DNA of 64,000 nucleotides from Sphingomonas sp. (GTDB taxonomy: Bacteria; Pseudomonadota; Alphaproteobacteria; Sphingomonadales; Sphingomonadaceae), in contig NZ_SSMY01000010.1 in the NCBI RefSeq assembly GCF_004799495.1, positions 62,001 to 126,000 on the forward strand, in the 5' to 3' direction. The number at the start of each line of letters is the position of its first letter. The first letter of the stretch is position 1. A program made the position numbers and the translations under genes. Shown here one piece after another: positions 42,392-50,805 of the stretch. A model generated the notes under the pieces. The model was not told where the DNA came from. It saw only the letters and a list, made by a program, of their open reading frames with translations, and did not search any database.

Positions 42392-44050
42392 CTACTTGAA
42401 CAGATTGACCGCGATCTGCTTCTCCGGCGAATCGTAGGCGCCGTAGCGCACGATATCGACCAGCCGCTGCGCGACGTCGCTCTTCCCCTGGCGCTGCAAT
42501 TCCTCCGCCAGATAGAGCCGCGGCGCGGGGGCCGCGGGAACCGCGCGGATCACCTTGGCCATCCCCGCCATCGCGGCGTCGGGTACGGGCTCGCCGGCCC
42601 TGGCATAGCTTTCAAACCAGGCGATCAGCGGCAGCGGCGCATCGTCGTCGAGCGCGATCGCGCGCTCGATCGCCGCGCGCGCCAGAATCAGCCGCGCGGC
42701 ACGGTCGGCGGGCGCGCCGGTCAGCGCGCGGTCGGTCAACGCGACTCCCTTCCACGCCAGCGCGCGCACGTTGTCGGGGGACGCGGCGAGCACGCGCTGG
42801 GCATCGGCCTGGCATTCGACCGCGTGGCCCGCGCGGCACTCGGCCTCGGTGAGCACCAGTTCCGCCTCGGTGTCGTACGGGAGCTTGGCGACGGTATCGC
42901 GCAACTGCGCGATCCAGCCGTCGCGGCGCAGCACGGCTTGCGGGTCGTCCGCCGCCAGCCGCGCGCCGAGTTCGAGCCGCACTGGGACCATCGCCGCGGC
43001 GGCAGGTGACAGTACGCTAATCAGCGGTTCCTCGGTCGCGGTCTCGCGCTCGGTCCGCGCGAACAGCTTGTTGCGGCCGATATAGCTGAACACGTCGCGC
43101 TGCAGCGCGCCCATGTCGCCGAACGCCTTGGCCGCCTCGGCCATCGGCTCACCCCGGGAGATCGCGGTCATGTACGCCTGGAATTGCCGCGCACGGTCGG
43201 GCTTCAGAGGCGACATCACGAAATAATGCGTCAGCAGCCAGGCGTGGTACGGCGTCCAGCCGCGCTTGTCGGGGGCGGCATCGAGATAGCGCCCGGTCAG
43301 GATGTTGCGGACATCGAGGTTACCATAGGCGCGGAACACCGGGCCGTAATTCTCCGGCGGCTGGGCATAGTCGAGCGACCCGTTGGCGCGCACCGTCAGC
43401 GTCGAGAACAGCACGCCGACGCCGTCGAGATACCAGCGCGGATAGGCGGCGGGCGCGTAGGTCTGCAGGAAATGCCGCGCATAGGCGGCGTACAGCCGTT
43501 GCTGCCACGTCTGCAACGCGGGATAGCGATAGGTCACGATGCAATCGGGCACGCCCTCGGCCATCTGGTCGTCGCAGTCGAGGTTGTAGGCGCGGTTGGT
43601 GTTGAGATCGACGATCTGGCTCGCGCGCGACACCGCAATCACCGCGCCGTCCTCGCGCGGATCGTAATAGGCCGCGTCGGTGAAGGCGTTGATGTACGGC
43701 CCCTCGCGCGACCGCAGGTTGTCGAGCCCCATCGCGCGGAAATCGGCTCCCGAATCGATCAGCGTGACCTGCACCTTCGCCGTCGCGTCGCTCTGATCGC
43801 CGCGGCGATAGATGCGCGACATCAAATGGTAGAGCCGCTCGAGGTTGCGCGAGACCCGGACGAGCTCCTCGTCGCTGCCCTGACTGAACACGACGACATG
43901 CTCGGACTCGGCGCGTTTCCAGGTGATCGACTGCTTCTTCTTGCCGATCTGGCTGGAGACGACGATGTCGGGGCCACGCGCCTGTTGCGAGGCGGCAGGC
44001 ACCGCGAGACCGAGACACAGTACCGCGACGCACCAGCGACCAAGCGACAT
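42392..44050 (-). CDS. Secreted hypothetical protein (DUF1570-like)
   Basis: Signal peptide; SEHVVVFSQGSDEELVRVSRNLERLYHLMSRIYRRG...YPRWYLDGVGVLFSTLTVRANGSLDYAQPPENYG. Confidence 0.65.
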   Translation of the reverse strand: MSLGRWCVAVLCLGLAVPAASQQARGPDIVVSSQIGKKKQSITWKRAESEHVVVFSQGSDEELVRVSRNLERLYHLMSRIYRRGDQSDATAKVQVTLIDSGADFRAMGLDNLRSREGPYINAFTDAAYYDPREDGAVIAVSRASQIVDLNTNRAYNLDCDDQMAEGVPDCIVTYRYPALQTWQQRLYAAYARHFLQTYAPAAYPRWYLDGVGVLFSTLTVRANGSLDYAQPPENYGPVFRAYGNLDVRNILTGRYLDAAPDKRGWTPYHAWLLTHYFVMSPLKPDRARQFQAYMTAISRGEPMAEAAKAFGDMGALQRDVFSYIGRNKLFARTERETATEEPLISVLSPAAAAMVPVRLELGARLAADDPQAVLRRDGWIAQLRDTVAKLPYDTEAELVLTEAECRAGHAVECQADAQRVLAASPDNVRALAWKGVALTDRALTGAPADRAARLILARAAIERAIALDDDAPLPLIAWFESYARAGEPVPDAAMAGMAKVIRAVPAAPAPRLYLAEELQRQGKSDVAQRLVDIVRYGAYDSPEKQIAVNLFK

Positions 44051-44184
44051 GAAGATACCCTTTTACAATCGACGGTTGGTGGCACTGGACTAGCGGTGCC
44101 GATGCACGAGCGCCAGTGCCCGCAAGGACTTGCACCGCACGGGCGAAAGGCATAGCCGGACCCGCGACGCATCACGAGGTACCC

Positions 44185-44970
44185 ATGGCCGAGTTCCGCC
44201 TGCCCAAGAACAGCCGCATCAAGAACAATGGCAAGGTGCACAAGGCGGGCGCCGGGGCGACGAACGTCAAGCGCTTCAAGGTCTATCGCTACGACCCCGA
44301 CACCGGGGACAACCCGCGCTACGACACGTTCGAAGTCGATCTCGACAGCTGCGGCCCGATGGTGCTCGACGCGCTGATCAAGATGAAGTCGGAACAGGAT
44401 GCCTCGCTCACCTTCCGCCGCTCGTGTCGCGAAGGCATATGCGGATCATGTTCGATGAACATGGACGGAAAGAACGGCCTCGCCTGCACCACCGCGATCG
44501 AGGACTGCAAAAGCGAGGTGACGATCACCCCGTTGCCGCACATGGAAGTGATCAAGGACCTCGTCCCCGATTTCACCCATTTCTACGCGCAATATGCCTC
44601 GATCAAGCCGTGGCTGCAGACCGTCACTCCGGCGCCGGCGGGCAAGGAGCGGCTGCAATCGCCCAAGGATCGCGAAAAGCTCGACGGCCTCTACGAATGC
44701 ATCCTGTGCGCGTGCTGCTCGACCAGCTGCCCGAGCTATTGGTGGAACTCGGACAAGTTCCTCGGCCCGGCGATCCTGCTCCAGGCGTATCGCTGGCTCG
44801 CCGACAGCCGCGACGAGATGACCGGCGAGCGGCTCGACCAGCTCGAGGACCCGTTCCGGCTCTATCGCTGCCACACGATCATGAACTGCGCCAACGCCTG
44901 TCCCAAGGGCCTCAACCCCGCCAAGGCGATTGCCGAGATCAAGAAGATGGAAGCCGAGCGGGTTGTCTGA
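44185..44970 (+). CDS. sdhB: Succinate dehydrogenase iron-sulfur subunit
   Basis: [30 protein letters not shown]...[35 protein letters not shown]...[21 protein letters not shown]. Confidence 0.97.
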   Translation: MAEFRLPKNSRIKNNGKVHKAGAGATNVKRFKVYRYDPDTGDNPRYDTFEVDLDSCGPMVLDALIKMKSEQDASLTFRRSCREGICGSCSMNMDGKNGLACTTAIEDCKSEVTITPLPHMEVIKDLVPDFTHFYAQYASIKPWLQTVTPAPAGKERLQSPKDREKLDGLYECILCACCSTSCPSYWWNSDKFLGPAILLQAYRWLADSRDEMTGERLDQLEDPFRLYRCHTIMNCANACPKGLNPAKAIAEIKKMEAERVV

Positions 44971-45439
44971 AGCGCCACCCGAATCGCCGTTTTTCTCTTA
45001 TGACGACGACCCCGAAGCCCCGGGGTGGAAGACCTGGGCGTTTCGCGACCCCACCCGCTTCAATTCGTTCCTCGAACCGCTCCAGGTCCGTCTCGAAGGC
45101 GACATAGCGCGCGTGCGGATGATGCCGCGGCACGAGCATTCGAACATGCGCGACAATGTCCATGGCGGGGCACTGCTCGGGTTCATGGACGTGTCGCTGT
45201 TCGCCGCCAGCCGCGCGTTCGGGTGCCTGCAAGCCGGCGGCGCGGTGACGCTCGACCTGTCGGCGCAATTCATCGGCGGCGGGGTGATCGGCGAACCGCT
45301 CGAGGCGCGGATCGAACTGCTGCGCGAGACCAGCCGGATGCTTTTCCTGCGCGGGCTGATCGTCCAGGAAGACACCCCGACGATCGCGAGCTTCACGGGG
45401 ACGTTGCGCAAGTCCTCGCCGCCGCCGAGCCTCAGATGA
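44963..45439 (+). CDS. PaaI-family thioesterase
   Basis: [73 protein letters not shown]. Start uncertain (TTG). Confidence 0.85.
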   Translation: MSEAPPESPFFSYDDDPEAPGWKTWAFRDPTRFNSFLEPLQVRLEGDIARVRMMPRHEHSNMRDNVHGGALLGFMDVSLFAASRAFGCLQAGGAVTLDLSAQFIGGGVIGEPLEARIELLRETSRMLFLRGLIVQEDTPTIASFTGTLRKSSPPPSLR

Positions 45440-45445
45440 TATGCC

Positions 45446-45549
45446 GTTCCCCGGCGCAGGCCGGGGCCCAACCCATACGAAATCGCGCGCGGCAGCGCGC
45501 TCCCGCGCGCGAGATTCACAGGACTGGACCCCGGCCTGCGCCGGGGAAC
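45446..45549. repeat. Nuclease-less inverted repeat pair of the same family as the 49.36-49.73 kb unit (family A)
   Basis: gttccccggcgcaggccggggccca ... actggaccccggcctgcgccggggaac, with an internal gcgcgcg hairpin. Confidence 0.85.
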
Positions 45550-45554
45550 GCAGA

Positions 45555-46667
45555 GTGACGAGCGCCCTTCAGCGATACAATGCGCTGGTCACAGCGGGCG
45601 AGCTTCGCGCCGATCCCGACCAGGCCGCCGCCGCCGCGCGGCTCGACCGGTTGCAGCGCGAGCTGGAGGCCGTCCCCAAGCGCGGATCGCTCCTGTGGCG
45701 CGCGCTCGGCAAGCGGCCCGATAGCCCGCGCGGCGTCTATCTGTGGGGCGATGTCGGGCGCGGCAAGTCGATGCTGATGGACTTGTTCTTCGAGTGTCTG
45801 ACGATCGGCCACAAGCGCCGCGTCCATTTCAGCGAATTCATGCTGGAGGTTCACCAGCGCATCGCGGAGGAGCGCAAGAAGGAAGCGGGCGACCCGATCC
45901 AGCCCGTCGCCGAAGCCTTGGCGGACGAAGCGCGCTGCCTCGCCTTCGACGAGATGATGGTGACCAACTCGCCCGACGCGATGATCCTGTCGCGGCTGTT
46001 CACCGCGCTGATCGAGGCCGGCGTGACGGTGGTGACGACGAGCAACCGTGCTCCCAGTGAGCTCTACAAGAACGGCCTCAACCGCGAACATTTCCTGCCG
46101 TTCATCGACCTGATCGAGCAGCGCCTCGACGTGCTGCCCTTGAACGGCCCGGTCGATTACCGCCGCGACCGGCTCGGCCAGCAGGAGACATGGCTCGTGC
46201 CCAATGGGCCGGAAGCGACCGCGCAACTTTCCGCCGCGTTCTTCCGCCTGACCGACTATCCCCCCGAGGATGCCGAGCACGTGCCGAGCGAGGATATCCC
46301 GGTGCAAGGCGGCCGCACGCTCCACGTCCCCAAGGCGCTGAAGGGCGTCGCGGTGTTCAGCTTCAGGCGGCTCTGCGCCGAAGCACGGGGCGCGGCGGAT
46401 TATCTCGCGATCGCACGGCGCTATCACACGGTGATCCTGGTCGGCGTGCCCAAGCTCGGCCCCGAAAACCGCAACGAGGCGGCGCGGTTCGTCGCGCTGA
46501 TCGACGCGCTCTACGAGCATAAGGTCAAGCTCCTCGCCGCCGCCGACGCCGAGCCCGCGCAGCTCTACCAAAAGGGCAACGGCGCGTTCGAGTTCGAGCG
46601 CACCGTCAGCCGGCTCGAGGAAATGCGCTCCGACGAGTATCTCGACCAAGGGCACGGCCAAGGCTAA
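45555..46667 (+). CDS. zapE: Cell division protein ZapE (AFG1-family ATPase)
   Basis: RGVYLWGDVGRGKSMLMDLFFECLTIGHKRRVHFSEFMLEVHQRI...LAFDEMMVTNSPDAMILSRLFTALIEAGVTVVTTSNRAPSELYKNGLNREHFLPFI. GTG start. Confidence 0.93.
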   Translation: MTSALQRYNALVTAGELRADPDQAAAAARLDRLQRELEAVPKRGSLLWRALGKRPDSPRGVYLWGDVGRGKSMLMDLFFECLTIGHKRRVHFSEFMLEVHQRIAEERKKEAGDPIQPVAEALADEARCLAFDEMMVTNSPDAMILSRLFTALIEAGVTVVTTSNRAPSELYKNGLNREHFLPFIDLIEQRLDVLPLNGPVDYRRDRLGQQETWLVPNGPEATAQLSAAFFRLTDYPPEDAEHVPSEDIPVQGGRTLHVPKALKGVAVFSFRRLCAEARGAADYLAIARRYHTVILVGVPKLGPENRNEAARFVALIDALYEHKVKLLAAADAEPAQLYQKGNGAFEFERTVSRLEEMRSDEYLDQGHGQG

Positions 46668-46692
46668 GCCTTAGACCGAGGGAGAACCCGCG

Positions 46693-47517
46693 ATGACGCT
46701 GACCGCCGAGGATCGCGCCGTGTTGAGCAAGGTGCCGGCGGTCACGCTCGGCTTCTGGATCATCAAGATCCTCGCCACCACGCTGGGCGAGACCGGCGGC
46801 GATGCGGTAACGATGACGTGGCTGGGCGAGACCGGGCCGAACGCCGGCGCATCGGGGGTCAGCGGCTACCTGATCGGCACCGCGATCTTCCTGGTGCCGC
46901 TCATCGTGCTGGCGATCGCGCAGATCGCCGCGAAGCGCTTCCACCCGCTCCTCTATTGGGCGACGATCATCGCCTCGACCACCGCGGGCACGACGATGGC
47001 GGACTTCGCCGACCGGTCGCTCGGGATCGGGTACACGGGGGGCAGCGCGCTGCTGCTCGCGTGCGTGCTCGCGTCGCTCGGCGCGTGGCGCGCGACGCTC
47101 GGCAGCGTCGACGTCAACCGCATCGCGACGCCGCGCGCAGAAAGCTTCTACTGGCTGACGATCACCTTCTCGCAGACGCTCGGCACCGCGCTCGGCGACT
47201 GGGCGGCGGACGATGGCGGGCTGGGGTATCTCGGCGGGGCGGCGGTGTTCGGCGGCGCGCTCGCGGTGCTGGCGTTGCTCTATTACGGCACGCGGATCAG
47301 CCGCGTCGCCTTGTTCTGGGTGGCGTTCATCCTGACGCGGCCCTTGGGCGCGACGGTCGGCGATTTCCTCGACAAGCCGCTCGCCAAGGGCGGGCTCGAC
47401 CTCAGCCGGCCGATTGCGTCGCTCGCCTTGACCGCGGCGATCCTGATCCTGATCCTCGTCCTTCCCCAGCGCGCCGGCGGGCATCCCGGCGCCCAACCCG
47501 CAGGAGTACCGGCATGA
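46693..47517 (+). CDS. COG4705-type multi-TM membrane protein
   Basis: [34 protein letters not shown]; repeated TM/SxTxGTxxxD units. Confidence 0.8.
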   Translation: MTLTAEDRAVLSKVPAVTLGFWIIKILATTLGETGGDAVTMTWLGETGPNAGASGVSGYLIGTAIFLVPLIVLAIAQIAAKRFHPLLYWATIIASTTAGTTMADFADRSLGIGYTGGSALLLACVLASLGAWRATLGSVDVNRIATPRAESFYWLTITFSQTLGTALGDWAADDGGLGYLGGAAVFGGALAVLALLYYGTRISRVALFWVAFILTRPLGATVGDFLDKPLAKGGLDLSRPIASLALTAAILILILVLPQRAGGHPGAQPAGVPA

Positions 47518-47837
47518 TCGTCACCACCACCGAAAACATCCCCGGGCACACGGTCCGCGAGACGCTGGGCCAAGTGTTCGGCGTGGTCGTCCGGAGCCGC
47601 GGGCTCGGCGGCAACATCACTGCGGGGCTGCGCTCGATCGTCGGCGGCGAGATCCCCGAATATACCAAGCTGGTCGAGGACGCGCGGCGCCATGCGATCG
47701 ACCGGATGATCCAGAACGCGACGGTGATGGGCGCCAACGCGGTCGTGATGATGCGGTTCGATTCGGGCGAGATCGCGCAGTCGATGAACGAGGTGGTCGC
47801 GTACGGCACCGCCGTCGTGATCGATCCCGCGCCATGA
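47514..47837 (+). CDS. YbjQ/UPF0145-family protein
   Basis: [81 protein letters not shown]. Confidence 0.92.
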   Translation: MIVTTTENIPGHTVRETLGQVFGVVVRSRGLGGNITAGLRSIVGGEIPEYTKLVEDARRHAIDRMIQNATVMGANAVVMMRFDSGEIAQSMNEVVAYGTAVVIDPAP

Positions 47838-48112
47838 TGCTCCGCAACGTCCTCCTCGTCATCACGCTCGCCTGGCTCGCGATCGGCGCGTGGGCGGCGC
47901 TGATGTTCGGGGCGTGGCCGATGCTGGTGTTCCCGGCGATCGTCGCCGCGGGGATCGTGTTCGAACGGTTCCGTTATCAGGGCAATGCGAGCGATGCCGC
48001 GCCAGGCGACTGGCGCCCGACCAACGAGCGTTTCCTCGACGAGGAAACCGGGCGGCCGGTGGTGGTATGGTTCAATCCGACCACCGGCGAACGCAAATAT
48101 GTCGACGACTGA
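47834..48112 (+). CDS. Small membrane hypothetical protein
   Basis: Two TMs then [30 protein letters not shown] overlap with the upstream gene. Confidence 0.75.
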   Translation: MMLRNVLLVITLAWLAIGAWAALMFGAWPMLVFPAIVAAGIVFERFRYQGNASDAAPGDWRPTNERFLDEETGRPVVVWFNPTTGERKYVDD

Positions 48113-48144
48113 GCGTTTTTTGGTTCAGCTCGCGCTGAACATTC

Positions 48145-48222
48145 GGTGCCGGCCCGCTCCCCCACCCGGCCGCCCACACGGTATCCTGTAATGGGCGGCC
48201 GGGTGGGGAGCGGGCCGGCACC
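48145..48222. repeat. Long near-perfect inverted repeat (about 31-bp arms)
   Basis: ggtgccggcccgctcccccacccggccgccca - cacggtatcctgtaa - tgggcggccgggtggggagcgggccggcacc; one extra C in the left arm. Confidence 0.9.
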
Positions 48223-48324
48223 GCGACAACAAACAAGCTTCACTATTGCACTTGCGAATGAATTGCAGTAAGAGATGTTAACTATCGCCCTTTAGCAGTT
48301 GCGCCGCGCAGACGAACGGCCTAA

Positions 48325-49353
<1,029 letters not shown>

Positions 49354-49356
49354 GCT

Positions 49357-49732
49357 GTTCCCCGGCGAAGGCCGGGGTCCAGTCGGGAGAACCGTCGAGT
49401 GGAGAAAGCCGGCTTCGTCTACATCATGGCGAGCCAGAAGAACGGCACGATCTACATCGGTGTCACGAGCGATCTGCCCAAACGGATCTGGGAGCATCGC
49501 AACGACACCGTCGAAGGGTTCACGAAGAAATACCGCTGTCATCTGCTCGTCTGGTACGAGGAGCATGACGGCATCGAGTCAGCAAGGCAGCGAGAGCTGC
49601 AAATGAAGGAGTGGAAGCGGGCCTGGAAGTTGCGGGAAATCGAAGGACTGAATCCCGATTGGGACGACCTTTACGATCGTATCGCGCTGCCTTGAGCGTT
49701 TCGTAACTGGACCCCGGCCTTCGCCGGGGAAC
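49357..49732. mobile_element. Candidate GIY-YIG nuclease unit bounded by perfect 27-bp terminal inverted repeats (family A)
   Basis: Left gttccccggcgaaggccggggtccagt (49357-49383) is the exact reverse complement of right actggaccccggccttcgccggggaac (49706-49732). Confidence 0.75.
49399..49695 (+). CDS. GIY-YIG nuclease family protein (UPF0213-like)
   Basis: GFVYIMASQKNGTIYIGVTSDLPKRIWEHRNDTVEGFTKKYRCHLLVWYEEHDGIESARQRELQMKEWKRAWKLREIEGLNPDWDDLYD; GTG start. Confidence 0.93.
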   Translation: MEKAGFVYIMASQKNGTIYIGVTSDLPKRIWEHRNDTVEGFTKKYRCHLLVWYEEHDGIESARQRELQMKEWKRAWKLREIEGLNPDWDDLYDRIALP

Positions 49733-49743
49733 TAGGAGCCAGA

Positions 49744-50628
49744 ATGAGCATCCTCGTCGACAAGAACACCAGGGTCATCACGCAAGGGATGACCGGCGAG
49801 ACCGGCAGTTTCCACACCCAGGCCGCGCTCGATTACGGGACGCAGATGGTCGGCGGCGTGACCCCGGGCAAGGGCGGGACCGAGCATCTCGGGCTGCCGG
49901 TGTACGACACGGTCGAGGAAGCCGTCGCCGCGACCGGCGCGACCGCGAGCGTGATCTACGTCCCGCCGCCCTTCGCCGCGGATTCGATCCTCGAGGCGAT
50001 CGATGCCGAAGTGCCGCTGATCGTGACGATCACCGAGGGCATTCCAGTGCTCGACATGGTCAAGGTCAAGCGTGCGCTTACGGGCTCCAAGTCGCGGCTG
50101 ATCGGGCCGAACTGCCCCGGCGTGCTGACCCCGGGCGAGTGCAAGATCGGCATCATGCCGGGCAGCATCTTCTCGAAGGGCTCGGTCGGCGTCGTGTCGC
50201 GGTCCGGCACGCTGACCTATGAAGCGGTGTTCCAGACGACCAATGCCGGCCTGGGCCAGACCACCGCGGTCGGGATCGGCGGCGATCCGGTCAACGGCAC
50301 CAATTTCATCGACGTGCTCGAACTGTTCCTGGCCGACGAGGCAACCCAGTCGATCATCATGATCGGCGAGATCGGCGGCGATGCCGAGGAGCAGGCCGCG
50401 CAATTCCTGAAGGACGAGGCGAAGCGCGGGCGCAAGAAGCCGATGGCGGGCTTCATCGCCGGCCGCACCGCCCCCCCGGGCCGCCGCATGGGCCATGCCG
50501 GCGCGATCGTGTCGGGCGGCAAGGGCGATGCCGAAAGCAAGATCGCCGCGATGGAAAGCGCCGGGATCAAAGTGTCGGCGAGCCCGAGCTTGCTGGGCGA
50601 GACGCTGGTCGAAGTATTGAAGGGTTAA
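49744..50628 (+). CDS. sucD: Succinate--CoA ligase subunit alpha
   Basis: [53 protein letters not shown]...[21 protein letters not shown]...[12 protein letters not shown]. Confidence 0.97.
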   Translation: MSILVDKNTRVITQGMTGETGSFHTQAALDYGTQMVGGVTPGKGGTEHLGLPVYDTVEEAVAATGATASVIYVPPPFAADSILEAIDAEVPLIVTITEGIPVLDMVKVKRALTGSKSRLIGPNCPGVLTPGECKIGIMPGSIFSKGSVGVVSRSGTLTYEAVFQTTNAGLGQTTAVGIGGDPVNGTNFIDVLELFLADEATQSIIMIGEIGGDAEEQAAQFLKDEAKRGRKKPMAGFIAGRTAPPGRRMGHAGAIVSGGKGDAESKIAAMESAGIKVSASPSLLGETLVEVLKG

Positions 50629-50629
50629 A

Positions 50630-50792
50630 CCTTCTCCAGAGGGAGAAGGATACCGCAGCTTGGCAGCTTGCTGCCTAGCGGAGGTTGGATGAGGGGAAAT
50701 GCTCTCGATAGGGTGATCCCCTCACCCAGCTACGACTAAGGCCTTGCTACGCAAGACCTAAGTCTTCGCAACCCTCTCCCGATGGGAGAGGG
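50630..50792. repeat. Complex palindromic repeat (family E) between sucD and sucA
   Basis: ccttctccagagggagaagg at the left, ccctctcccgatgggagaggg at the right; internal ggcagcttgctgcc and taaggccttgctacgcaagaccta hairpins. Confidence 0.75.
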
Positions 50793-50805
50793 AAAAGAGG
50801 TGCTT

